A stretch of 9,025 nt of DNA, taken from the NCBI GenBank assembly GCA_002371825.1, contig DFHF01000044.1:1-9025 (forward strand), written 5' to 3'. The notes under the pieces are model-generated. The model saw only the letters and a list, made by a program, of their open reading frames with translations, made no database searches and was not told where the DNA came from. Below, one piece after another: positions 1 to 6,416 of this stretch; position 1 is the first letter of the stretch, and every line of letters begins with the position of its first letter. Source of the stretch: Ruminococcus flavefaciens. Lineage in GTDB: Bacteria; Bacillota; Clostridia; Oscillospirales; Ruminococcaceae. The position numbers and the translations under genes are program-made.

Positions 1-435
1 AACAAGGATATGCAGGAGGATAAAGAGGCTATCTTCGATGCAGTTGACAATGTAAAGCTCTGCGTAAAGACCTTCACTCCCATGCTCTCGACCATGAGAG
101 TGCTTAAGGACAACATGAGAAATGCTGCTGCAAAGGGCTTTATAAATGCCACTGACTGTGCTGACTATCTTGTAAAGAAGGGAATGCCCTTCCGTGACGC
201 ATACAAGATAACAGGTACTCTCGTTGCAAAGTGCATAGAAAAGGGACTTACTCTTGAGACCCTGCCCATAGAGGAATACAAGGCTATGACAGATACATTT
301 GATAATGATGTATACGAAGCTATCAGCCTTGATACCTGCGTAAGAGAGCGCAAGTCCGAGGGCGGACCTTCACCTGACGCTGTCAGGGAGCAGATAGCAC
401 TGGCAGAATCCCGTCTCGGAGAGCTGCTGGGCTGA
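1..435 (+). CDS. argH: Argininosuccinate lyase, C-terminal part (5' end outside window)
   Basis: Last enzyme of arginine synthesis: it cleaves argininosuccinate to arginine and fumarate in the cytosol, as a homotetramer. The frame is open from base 1, so 144 residues are visible, about the last third of a family usually near 455-465 residues. The first visible residues, NKDMQEDKE, match the conserved YNKDxQEDKE segment of the fumarase/aspartase superfamily lyases. They are followed by the helical stretch and the small C-terminal domain (LVKKGMPFRDAY and the final SPDAVREQI region) typical of ArgH. The catalytic serine loop lies before the window. The stop at 433-435 overlaps the start of the next gene by one base, which points to cotranscription. 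argG is the expected upstream neighbour but cannot be seen. The identification is secure; only the true start is unknown. Confidence 0.96.
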   Translation, partial: NKDMQEDKEAIFDAVDNVKLCVKTFTPMLSTMRVLKDNMRNAAAKGFINATDCADYLVKKGMPFRDAYKITGTLVAKCIEKGLTLETLPIEEYKAMTDTFDNDVYEAISLDTCVRERKSEGGPSPDAVREQIALAESRLGELLG

Positions 436-695
436 TGAAGAAAAAGGACCTTATATTCACTTTGGGCCTTTCGATACTCATGGGAGTTATCTGGGTGCTG
501 GGAGTTCTTGCAATGGGACTCTGGATACCGGTAAGACCTAAGGCATATCTTTTCTGGTTCGTGGGGATAGTCCTGCTGACGCTGGTCATAAGCGTATGGC
601 ACTCAATGAAGGAGGACGAATCCGACCTTAATGACCCGAAAAGACAGAAGTATATCAGAAAGACCTCAAAGAAGAAGAAAAAGAAGAAAAAATAA
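435..695 (+). CDS. Small two-helix membrane protein with poly-lysine tail
   Basis: I do not recognise a family. The 86-residue product has a short basic N-terminus (MKKKD), a hydrophobic segment at about residues 6-30, a loop with RPK, a second segment at about 38-56, and then a charged tail. The tail is acidic first (KEDESDLND) and ends in eight consecutive lysines. By the positive-inside rule both ends would be cytoplasmic, so the protein is probably a helical hairpin whose basic tail could touch RNA or lipid headgroups; this is inference. The ATG shares its A with the argH stop. The ribosome binding site would be the weak GGAGAG at 419-424, so translation is probably coupled to argH. The poly-lysine codons form a purine run just before argC. 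Its place between argH and argC supports it being a real gene rather than chance. Confidence 0.72.
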   Translation: MKKKDLIFTLGLSILMGVIWVLGVLAMGLWIPVRPKAYLFWFVGIVLLTLVISVWHSMKEDESDLNDPKRQKYIRKTSKKKKKKKK

Positions 696-699
696 GAAC

Positions 700-704
700 G
701 GAGG
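700..704 (+). promoter_or_regulatory. Ribosome binding site that fixes the argC start
   Basis: GGAGG lies seven bases before the ATG at 712. The open frame runs further upstream, with an in-frame ATG at 631, but that ATG lies inside the previous gene, has no comparable site, and would add 27 mostly basic residues (TRKDRSISERPQRRRKRRK) foreign to ArgC. The start at 712 gives the family's normal beginning, MSVKVYIDGQEGTTG. Confidence 0.88.
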
Positions 705-711
705 AATCCCA

Positions 712-1659
712 ATGTCAGTAAAAGTATATATAGACGGACAGGAGGGCACTACAGGCCTTAAGATACTGGAGAGATTCGAGGGCAGGAATGATATCGAGCT
801 GCTCCGTATCAGCGAGGATAAGAGAAAGGACTCCGCAGAGAGAGCAAGACTTATAAATATGTCTGATTACACCTTCCTCTGCCTGCCTGATGACGCAGCA
901 AGAGAGGCAGTGTCCTTTGTGGATAACGATCATGTCCGTATCATTGATGCCTCTACCGCTCACAGAACAAATCCTGCATGGGCATATGGCTTTCCGGAGC
1001 TTTCTCCTGAGCACAGGGAGAAGATACGCACATCAAACAGAGTTGCAGTGCCCGGATGCTATGCCAGCGGTTTTGCATCAATAGTTTATCCCCTTGTAAA
1101 CAACGGTATCATCCCGGCTGACTTCCCTGTATTTGCCTATGCAACATCAGGCTACAGCGGAGCAGGCAAGAAGGCTATCGCAGTATATGAGGGCGATGAT
1201 AAGCCATTCGAGTTCAATAGTCCCAGACAGTACGCACTCTCACAGCAGCACAAGCACCTGCCGGAGATGAAGGCTGTTTCAGGACTTGAATATACACCTA
1301 TGTTCAACCCCATGGTATGCGACTATTTCAGCGGAATGGTAGTAAGTGTACCGGTGCAGACAAGGACTCTCCCGAAGAAGTTCACAGCTGAGCAGATACA
1401 TGAGATGTATGCCAAGCATTATGAGGGAGCAAACATGATAGAGGTAATGCCTCTTATGTCTGCAGATGAGCAGAAGAGCTTCTTCCTTGCATCAAACACA
1501 CTTAGCGGACAGAACAAGATGCAGGTATTCGTATTCGGAAACGATGAGCAGGTACTTCTCTGCTCAAGACTTGATAATCTTGGAAAGGGCGCAAGCGGTG
1601 CAGCTGTACAGTGCCTTAATATAATGATGGGAATAGATGAAACAACGGGTCTGGTCTGA
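712..1659 (+). CDS. argC: N-acetyl-gamma-glutamyl-phosphate reductase, short uncommon class
   Basis: Third step of the pathway: NADPH-dependent reduction of N-acetylglutamyl phosphate to the semialdehyde. The 315-residue product opens with VKVYIDGQEGTTGL at residues 3-16, the dinucleotide-binding loop. It continues with the conserved CLPDDAAREAV near residue 57, IDASTAHRT near 78, and the active-site stretch VAVPGCYASGF with the nucleophile Cys116. HKHLPEM (residues 180-186) carries the histidines expected to assist catalysis. The GQEGTTG loop and the LPDDAAREA and DASTAHRT motifs, together with the short length, fit the class described as the uncommon form of ArgC (TIGR01851 type) rather than the common form. 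It starts 17 bases after the lysine-rich small gene. 145 bases separate it from the next gene, with no convincing terminator between, so transcription may continue towards argJ. Confidence 0.96.
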   Translation: MSVKVYIDGQEGTTGLKILERFEGRNDIELLRISEDKRKDSAERARLINMSDYTFLCLPDDAAREAVSFVDNDHVRIIDASTAHRTNPAWAYGFPELSPEHREKIRTSNRVAVPGCYASGFASIVYPLVNNGIIPADFPVFAYATSGYSGAGKKAIAVYEGDDKPFEFNSPRQYALSQQHKHLPEMKAVSGLEYTPMFNPMVCDYFSGMVVSVPVQTRTLPKKFTAEQIHEMYAKHYEGANMIEVMPLMSADEQKSFFLASNTLSGQNKMQVFVFGNDEQVLLCSRLDNLGKGASGAAVQCLNIMMGIDETTGLV

Positions 1660-1758
1660 GACTGAACTTTAATGGAAAAGGCTTTTTAAATACAAGGATG
1701 GATATAAAATTTGCTCTCATAGCTTGTGACACAGAAAAAAGCAGCTTGTAAAAAAGTG

Positions 1759-1776
1759 CCTGAAACTTGGTTCAGG
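1759..1776 (+). other. Short hairpin before the CdiI-like gene
   Basis: CCTGAA and TTCAGG form a six-base-pair stem around a six-base loop, 16 bases before the ribosome binding site of the next gene. No T-run follows, so it is not an intrinsic terminator. The rest of the 1660-1804 gap is A-rich and shows a seven-base direct repeat (AGCTTGT at 1721 and 1743). I see no good promoter. The hairpin could be chance. Confidence 0.3.
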
Positions 1777-1804
1777 ATAGCCCCCGTAAACAGGAGGTAT
1801 GATT

Positions 1805-2221
1805 ATGCATAGCAAAACCTTGAGAGAACTATATGAATATGACCTTATTCCGGATGACGGACTGAACTTCCCTATAGAGGAGTGGTTCAATGCCGTTATG
1901 GAGAAAACTGAGGATAAGCTTACAGTATCCGACGTCAGCCGTATGCTTAGACAGAAGATATTCTCAGTGGTAGCAATAAACAGAGCTATAGAAATGCTGA
2001 AGGAGGATATCTTCATCGGCGAGATGTATGAGGGACAGCTCATGGCAAACCTCTGCAACGCAAAGGAGAAGTACCTCTGCAAGAGATATGACGATATAAG
2101 ACCTATACTTAAGGACGCAGAGCTCAAGGCTCTCGCACATCAGTGGTCATGCGAAGAGGATAAAGCAGAATTTCTCCGCACCGTTGAGGACTTTATAAAG
2201 AAAGTAAGCACTGATAAGTAA
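1805..2221 (+). CDS. CdiI_2-like immunity protein homologue, no toxin nearby
   Basis: The 138-residue product is soluble, mainly helical and acidic. KTLRELYEYD at residues 4-13 and the core KLTVSDVSRMLRQ...AIEMLKEDIFIGEMYEGQLM (38-80) follow the pattern of contact-dependent growth inhibition immunity proteins (CdiI_2, PF18593). In that family a Leu-Glu start is followed by a 'T.EDLR..I.Q' helix, 'PLALE.L', and a 'P...G..YpGDLL' loop. The match is from memory of the pattern, so the family call is tentative. The expected glycine and aspartate in the loop are only partly kept (YEGQL rather than YPGDL). The start at 1805 is chosen over the in-frame ATG at 1799 because AGGAGG at 1792-1797 is seven bases from the former and only one from the latter. 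No toxin or secretion gene is adjacent, so it is either an orphan immunity gene or a family member with another role. Confidence 0.6.
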   Translation: MHSKTLRELYEYDLIPDDGLNFPIEEWFNAVMEKTEDKLTVSDVSRMLRQKIFSVVAINRAIEMLKEDIFIGEMYEGQLMANLCNAKEKYLCKRYDDIRPILKDAELKALAHQWSCEEDKAEFLRTVEDFIKKVSTDK

Positions 2222-2231
2222 GCAGTGCAGA

Positions 2232-2248
2232 GGCGGCATTCTGCCGTC
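2232..2248 (+). other. GC-rich hairpin between the CdiI-like gene and argJ
   Basis: GGCGGCA pairs with TGCCGTC (seven pairs, one of them G-U) around a three-base TTC loop, beginning ten bases after the stop of the upstream gene. It lacks the T-run of an intrinsic terminator. It may act as a processing or stability element at the 3' end of the upstream message, or as a weak attenuator before argJ. Only the pairing is seen; any role is inference. Confidence 0.45.
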
Positions 2249-2297
2249 CGTGAATAACATAAGCTAACAGCTAATGGCTGAAAAAGGAGAATAAACC

Positions 2298-3551
2298 ATG
2301 GAACTTAAACCCGTAAAGAATGTGACATTCGTTGAGGGCGGAGTATGTGCCGCTAAGGGATTCCGTGCAAACGGCATACAGTGCGGACTTGCTCATGCAG
2401 GCGCAACGGTAACAGCAAAGAAGAACGACCTTGCTCTTATCGTAGCTGATACAGAGTGTACAGCAGCCGCTGTATATACCACAAACAAGGTAAAGGGCGC
2501 TCCTATCCTTGTAACTAAGGAGCATCTCAAAAACGGCAGGGCAAGAGCAGTTATCGTGAACTCCGTAAACGCAAACACCTGCAATGCAGACGGCGTGGAG
2601 AAGGCAAACATGATGTGCGAGCTTGCTGCAAAGGAGCTTGGCATTGACCCTGAGGACGTTATCGTAGCCTCCACCGGAGTTATCGGTCAGGTGCTTCCCA
2701 TCGAGCCTATCGCAAACGGTATGAAGTCCCTTGCAGAGGGACTTACCTACGACGGAAATCCCCGTGCTCTTGAAGCAATAATGACTACCGATACCCGCAA
2801 GAAGGAGATAGCCGTACAGTTTGAAATGGGCGGCAAGACCTGCACAATGGGCGGTATGCTCAAGGGCAGCGGTATGATTCACCCCAACATGGCAACAACC
2901 CTTACATTCATTACAACTGACGCTGCTATCTCTGAGGAGCTCGTTCAGAGAGCACTCAGCGACGTAGTAAAGGTAACTCTCAACCGTGCCAGCGTTGACG
3001 GAGACACCTCCACAAACGATATGGTATGCGTAATGGCATCCGGAAGCGCAGGAAACAAGCCTGTAACAAAAGAGGACGAGGAGTTCGAGAAGTTCCAGAA
3101 CGCTCTCTATGCTATAATGATGAACCTTGCAAGAATGATGGCAAGGGACGGCGAGGGTGCTACAAAGCTCATCGAGTGTGCAGTTTCAGGCGCTGAGACA
3201 GAGAAGATAGCTGAAACTGTTGCAAAATCCGTTATATGTTCAAGCCTGTTCAAGGCTATGATATTCGGTCAGGACGCTAATGCAGGACGTATCTACTGTG
3301 CAATAGGCTATTCCGACGCTGATTTCGATATAAACAAGGTCGATGTCGATATGGCTTCCGAGGCTGGAAGGATCGCTCTCGGCAGAAAGGGATGCCTTGT
3401 TGAATTTTCCGAGGAAGAAGCAGCAAAGATACTGAAAGAAGAAGTCATCGAGGTTATCATCAGTCTTGGAAACGGTCCCGGAAGTGCTGTAGCATGGGGC
3501 TGTGACCTGACATACGATTACGTTAAGATAAACGGCGATTACCGTTCATGA
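2298..3551 (+). CDS. argJ: Bifunctional glutamate N-acetyltransferase / ornithine acetyltransferase
   Basis: Moves the acetyl group from N-acetylornithine to glutamate, giving ornithine and N-acetylglutamate. Some family members also acetylate glutamate from acetyl-CoA; sequence alone does not settle this. The 417-residue length is normal. STGVIGQVLP at residues 125-134 holds the oxyanion-hole Thr126-Gly127. KGSGMIHPNMAT (189-200) is the self-cleavage site: the chain should split between Ala199 and Thr200, and Thr200 becomes the nucleophile of the beta subunit. The residue after it is Thr, where Met or Leu is common. RASVDGDTSTND and the final GNGPGSAVAWGCDLTYDYVKINGDY are also characteristic. 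AAGGAG at 2284-2289, eight bases before ATG, sets the start. Its presence means the operon encodes the cyclic, acetyl-recycling route. The next gene begins ten bases after its stop. Confidence 0.98.
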   Translation: MELKPVKNVTFVEGGVCAAKGFRANGIQCGLAHAGATVTAKKNDLALIVADTECTAAAVYTTNKVKGAPILVTKEHLKNGRARAVIVNSVNANTCNADGVEKANMMCELAAKELGIDPEDVIVASTGVIGQVLPIEPIANGMKSLAEGLTYDGNPRALEAIMTTDTRKKEIAVQFEMGGKTCTMGGMLKGSGMIHPNMATTLTFITTDAAISEELVQRALSDVVKVTLNRASVDGDTSTNDMVCVMASGSAGNKPVTKEDEEFEKFQNALYAIMMNLARMMARDGEGATKLIECAVSGAETEKIAETVAKSVICSSLFKAMIFGQDANAGRIYCAIGYSDADFDINKVDVDMASEAGRIALGRKGCLVEFSEEEAAKILKEEVIEVIISLGNGPGSAVAWGCDLTYDYVKINGDYRS

Positions 3552-3561
3552 GGCAGTATCC

Positions 3562-4107
3562 ATGAGCGAAAGGGAAAAGGCAAAATTTGAGAGAAAGACC
3601 GCTCCCATGATAATGCCGGGTGAGAAAGTGCTCTGGACAGGCGGAACTCTGAAAAAGTCCTCAATGTGGGAGCGAAAAGCGGGGTTCATGAGGCTGTTCT
3701 ATATAATACCGGGAGTGCTTTTCGCAATAGGAGCTGCGGTCATCATAGTTTCTCTGCTTACAGATGATACAGAAACCGCAGTAATAGCACTGCTGTTTTT
3801 CGGGATAATGGGACTGCTCTTCTGCATGGGCATAAGAGGCTCCTACGCAGCTGCCGCCTATGCTGTTACGGATAAGAGATTCATTATCGTGGATAAAGCA
3901 AGCAGCCGTTCTTATGATATAGGCAGGATAGTAAACGTCAGGTATCTTGAATCAAAGCGCAATATAGGATTTATTGATTTTATGATATACGAAAGAGGTC
4001 AATATACTATGCGTGGTGTTGAGGACCCAAAGTCAGTCAGCGAGCTGATATGCAGGACAGCTTATGAAGCTGGTCAGGCTGTGAATAATATGCAGCAGGG
4101 ATATTGA
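3562..4107 (+). CDS. Two-helix membrane protein with PH-like domain
   Basis: The 181-residue product has a polar N-terminal part (about 1-42) and two hydrophobic segments at about 45-66 and 72-92. A C-terminal domain starts with YAVTDKRFIIVDK (100-112). That phrase, together with alternating beta-strand spacing, an IGFIDF turn and a closing helix (SVSELICRTAYEAG), is the pattern of bacterial PH-like domains, in which 'Y.vTdkRii' opens the fold. The N-terminal MPGEKVLWTG resembles the 'l.pGE.vlw.g' lead-in of such proteins. The role is unknown; membrane-tethered PH-like domains usually bind other membrane components. GAGG at 3550-3553 overlaps the argJ stop and lies eight bases before the ATG, so translation is probably coupled to argJ. 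No enzyme motif is visible. Confidence 0.68.
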   Translation: MSEREKAKFERKTAPMIMPGEKVLWTGGTLKKSSMWERKAGFMRLFYIIPGVLFAIGAAVIIVSLLTDDTETAVIALLFFGIMGLLFCMGIRGSYAAAAYAVTDKRFIIVDKASSRSYDIGRIVNVRYLESKRNIGFIDFMIYERGQYTMRGVEDPKSVSELICRTAYEAGQAVNNMQQGY

Positions 4108-4119
4108 TGATATAATAAA

Positions 4120-4149
4120 GCCGGAGGAAAGTTTATATCTTCCCTCGGC
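4120..4149 (+). other. Imperfect hairpin upstream of argB
   Basis: GCCGGAGGAA pairs with TTCCCTCGGC across a ten-base AT-rich loop, giving nine of ten pairs in RNA including one G-U, with one A-C mismatch. No T-run follows. It begins 12 bases after the PH-like gene ends. A purine-rich GGAGGAA sits in its left arm but no start codon follows at the right distance. It could slow or process the transcript before argB. Confidence 0.4.
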
Positions 4150-4177
4150 CTGGCCTACAGGGTCATTCCCATAAATC

Positions 4178-4194
4178 CAGCCGTAATAAGGCTG
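4178..4194 (+). other. Small hairpin in the argB leader
   Basis: CAGCC and GGCTG can form a five-pair stem with a seven-base loop, 17 bases before the argB ribosome binding site (AGGAAG, 4212-4217). With the larger hairpin at 4120-4149 it makes the 119-base gap more structured than others in the operon. I found no T-box motif, riboswitch core or clear ArgR operator in the gap. The stem is short enough to be chance. Confidence 0.25.
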
Positions 4195-4226
4195 AACACA
4201 AAACAATTATCAGGAAGTGTGAATCA

Positions 4227-5093
4227 ATGGAAAAGATATCAAATCAGGATAAGTCACAGGTGCTCATAGATGCCCTGCCATACATCCAGAAGTATAATAA
4301 TAAGATACTCGTTATAAAATACGGCGGAAATGCCATGACAAACAAAGAGCTCAAGGACGCTGTTATGACAGATATCGTGCTGCTCTCTCTCGTAGGAGTA
4401 AAGGTAGTGCTGGTACACGGCGGCGGCCCTGAGATAAACGATATGCTTAAGAGACTGGGGATCGAGAGCAAATTTGTCAACGGTCTGAGATATACCGATG
4501 ATGCTACAGTAGATGTAGTAAAAATGGTGCTCTCCGGCAAGGTAAACAAGGAGTTGGTACAGCTTCTTGCACAGCACAAGGGCAGTGCAGTAGGACTCTG
4601 CGGAATCGACGGCGAGATGCTCATGGCTGAGAAAAAGACCACAGACGACGGTCAGGACCTTGGCTGGGTAGGCGAGATAACAAAGGTCAACACAAAGCCT
4701 ATCCTTGATGCTCTCAACAACGGCAATGTACCTGTTATCGCAACTGTTGCAACAGACAGTGAGGGCAATACATACAACATCAACGCAGATACTGCCGCAG
4801 CAAGAATAGCTGCTGAGCTTGGCGCTGAAAATCTTATCCTTATGACTGATATTGCAGGTCTTCTCCGTGATAAGGATGATCCTTCCACACTTATCCCTGA
4901 GGTAAATGTCAGCGAGGTGCCTTTCCTTAAGAGACAGGGCATAATCTCCGGCGGAATGATACCTAAGATAGACTGCTGCGTTGAGGCAGTAAGACGTGGA
5001 GTTCACAAGACTGTTATCATTGACGGAAGAGTTCCGCACTCCATACTTATAGAGATACTTTCAAACGAGGGTATCGGTACACAGTTCACATAA
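4227..5093 (+). CDS. argB: Acetylglutamate kinase, arginine-inhibited type
   Basis: Second step: ATP-dependent phosphorylation of N-acetylglutamate. The 288-residue protein is an amino acid kinase. Lys31 in VIKYGGNAM contacts the phosphate, HGGGPEI (64-70) binds substrate and phosphate, Arg88 lies in NGLRYTD, NINAD (184-188) holds the catalytic aspartate, and GGMIPKI (242-248) carries the second lysine, Lys247. About 30 residues precede the KYGG lysine, where arginine-insensitive short kinases of the E. coli kind have fewer than ten. This N-terminal helix, plus the C-terminal HSILIEILSNEGIGTQF, are hallmarks of hexameric, arginine-inhibited enzymes. That suits a cyclic pathway where ArgB is the control point. 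AGGAAG at 4212-4217, nine bases upstream, supports the start. Confidence 0.98.
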   Translation: MEKISNQDKSQVLIDALPYIQKYNNKILVIKYGGNAMTNKELKDAVMTDIVLLSLVGVKVVLVHGGGPEINDMLKRLGIESKFVNGLRYTDDATVDVVKMVLSGKVNKELVQLLAQHKGSAVGLCGIDGEMLMAEKKTTDDGQDLGWVGEITKVNTKPILDALNNGNVPVIATVATDSEGNTYNINADTAAARIAAELGAENLILMTDIAGLLRDKDDPSTLIPEVNVSEVPFLKRQGIISGGMIPKIDCCVEAVRRGVHKTVIIDGRVPHSILIEILSNEGIGTQFT

Positions 5094-5137
5094 TTGACTA
5101 ATACACAAAAAATTTACTGAATTTATTGTGCAAATTA

Positions 5138-5167
5138 TTGATTTTAACAGCAAAACAGCGTTATAAT
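5138..5167 (+). promoter_or_regulatory. Promoter for argD
   Basis: TTGATT (5138-5143) is followed after 18 bases by a perfect TATAAT (5162-5167), within an AT-rich gap after argB. Transcription would begin near 5174, leaving a leader of about 60 bases. The -35 box matches four of six consensus bases. This would let argD, the LURP-one-like gene and argF be expressed apart from the upstream genes. I searched the surrounding AT-rich bases for an ArgR-type palindrome (TGAAT-N4-ATTCA) and saw none that is convincing. Confidence 0.6.
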
Positions 5168-5192
5168 TATAGTGTGTTTTGATTTAAAGAGT

Positions 5193-5214
5193 AGGTCTGC
5201 GAGAGGCCAGACCT
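5193..5214 (+). promoter_or_regulatory. Leader hairpin before argD
   Basis: AGGTCTG and CAGACCT form a perfect seven-pair stem with an eight-base loop, eight bases before the argD ribosome binding site (AGGAGG, 5222-5227). No T-run follows, so it is not a terminator. Given the promoter upstream it would lie in the 5' leader, where it could stabilise the message or tune ribosome access. A protein or RNA binding role is possible but not shown. Confidence 0.55.
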
Positions 5215-5235
5215 GTCCCATAGGAGGAATAAAAA

Positions 5236-6414
5236 ATGAATAATAATGAGAAAACTATCCAGAAATTTAATAACCATGTGGTACAGTCCTACGGAAGGTA
5301 CCCTCTTGCTATGAAAAAGGGACAGGGAAGAAGATGTGTTGACGAAGACGGTAAGGAGTATATCGATCTCGGAAGCGGTATAGGCACCAATTCCCTGGGT
5401 TACTGCGACGAAAAATGGGCAGATGCAGTGTGCGCTCAGGTAAGGACGCTGCAGCACAACTCAAATTACTATTATACTGAGGTACAGGCTGAGTTCGCAG
5501 AAAAGCTCTGCGAGACAGCTGGATATAAGTCGGTATTCTTTGGAAACAGCGGCGCAGAGGCTAATGAGTGCGCCATCAAGACAGCAAGGAAATATAGCTT
5601 TGATAAATACGGCAAGGGCAGACATAATATAATCACTCTCGTTAACTCCTTCCACGGAAGAACTATCGCCACCCTTTCCGCTACAGGTCAGGATGTGTTC
5701 CATAATTACTTCTTCCCCTTCCTTGAAGGATTCATAAACGTAAAGGCAAACGATATCAGCGACCTGAAGGAAAAGCTCGATGATACAGTATGTGCTGTTA
5801 TGATAGAGTATGTTCAGGGAGAGGGCGGCGTAAATGTCCTCCAGCAGGATTTCGTTGACGCTATATATGAGCTCTGCGCTCAGAAGGATGTGCTCGTTAT
5901 CGCAGACGAGATACAGACAGGAGTAGGCAGAACAGGAAAATTCCTGGCCGGAGACCACTTCGGCAGGAAGGCTGATATAACAACTCTCGCCAAGGGTATT
6001 GCAGGCGGCATACCAATGGGTGCCTGCCTTATGAACGAAAAGTGCAGCGGAGTCCTTACAGCAGGAACTCACGGCTCGACCTTCGGCGGAAATCCGATCG
6101 CCTGCGCCGGAGGACTTGCAGTCCTCGACAGGATAAATTCAGACGGCTTCCTTGATAAGGTCGCTGAAAAAGCAGGATACATAAAGAAAGAATTAGAAAA
6201 ATGCAGTGAGGTAGCTTCTGTAACAGGCCTGGGACTTATGGTAGGCATAAGCCTTAAAACAAAGAAAGCCGGAGATGTTGCAAAGGAAGCACTCAACAGG
6301 GGACTGCTCGTACTGACAGCAAAGGAAAAGGTAAGACTTCTTCCTCCGCTGACCATTTCAGATGATGAGCTCAGGGACGGACTTAAAATATTGATGGAAA
6401 TACTGGAGGAATGA
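5236..6414 (+). CDS. argD: Acetylornithine aminotransferase
   Basis: Fourth step: PLP-dependent transfer of an amino group from glutamate to N-acetylglutamate semialdehyde, giving N-acetylornithine. The 392-residue product is a class III aminotransferase of normal length. NSGAEANE (104-111) binds the cofactor phosphate, SFHGRT (138-143) stacks on the ring, and EGEGG (195-198 region) and ADEIQTGVGRTGK (223-235) supply Asp224 and Gln227. LAKGIAGGIPMGA (251-263) carries Lys253, which forms the Schiff base. GTHGSTFGGNP completes the signature. Related ornithine, GABA and succinylornithine transaminases share these motifs, but the operon decides for ArgD. A strong AGGAGG eight bases upstream sets the start. 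Its stop at 6412-6414 lies two bases before the next start, and its last codons provide that gene's ribosome binding site. Confidence 0.96.
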   Translation: MNNNEKTIQKFNNHVVQSYGRYPLAMKKGQGRRCVDEDGKEYIDLGSGIGTNSLGYCDEKWADAVCAQVRTLQHNSNYYYTEVQAEFAEKLCETAGYKSVFFGNSGAEANECAIKTARKYSFDKYGKGRHNIITLVNSFHGRTIATLSATGQDVFHNYFFPFLEGFINVKANDISDLKEKLDDTVCAVMIEYVQGEGGVNVLQQDFVDAIYELCAQKDVLVIADEIQTGVGRTGKFLAGDHFGRKADITTLAKGIAGGIPMGACLMNEKCSGVLTAGTHGSTFGGNPIACAGGLAVLDRINSDGFLDKVAEKAGYIKKELEKCSEVASVTGLGLMVGISLKTKKAGDVAKEALNRGLLVLTAKEKVRLLPPLTISDDELRDGLKILMEILEE

Positions 6415-6416
6415 AC

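Noticed and set aside
631..711. N-terminal extension of ArgC from an upstream ATG
   Set aside because: It overlaps the small membrane gene, is a string of basic residues, and has no ribosome binding site as good as GGAGG before 712.
2271..2882. Open frame on the - strand across the start of argJ (203 residues)
   Set aside because: Cys- and His-rich shadow of argJ with no motif or plausible partner; argJ itself is certain.
4081..4097. TGAATAATATGCA as an ArgR box near argB
   Set aside because: It lies within the end of a coding region, the half-sites are one base too close for the usual box, and one of them is mismatched.
4254..5039. Long open frame on the - strand inside argB (261 residues)
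   Set aside because: It lies wholly within a clearly conserved gene, is rich in Cys and Tyr as expected from the reverse complement, has no recognisable motif, and is a shadow of argB codon use.
5111..5135. Possible ArgR operator in the argD upstream region (CTGAATTTATTGTGCA)
   Set aside because: Only one half-site resembles TGAAT; the other half does not pair as an ARG box at the proper spacing.
5461..6072. Open frame on the - strand inside argD (203 residues)
   Set aside because: Same reverse-frame shadow pattern; argD has every expected catalytic motif on the + strand.
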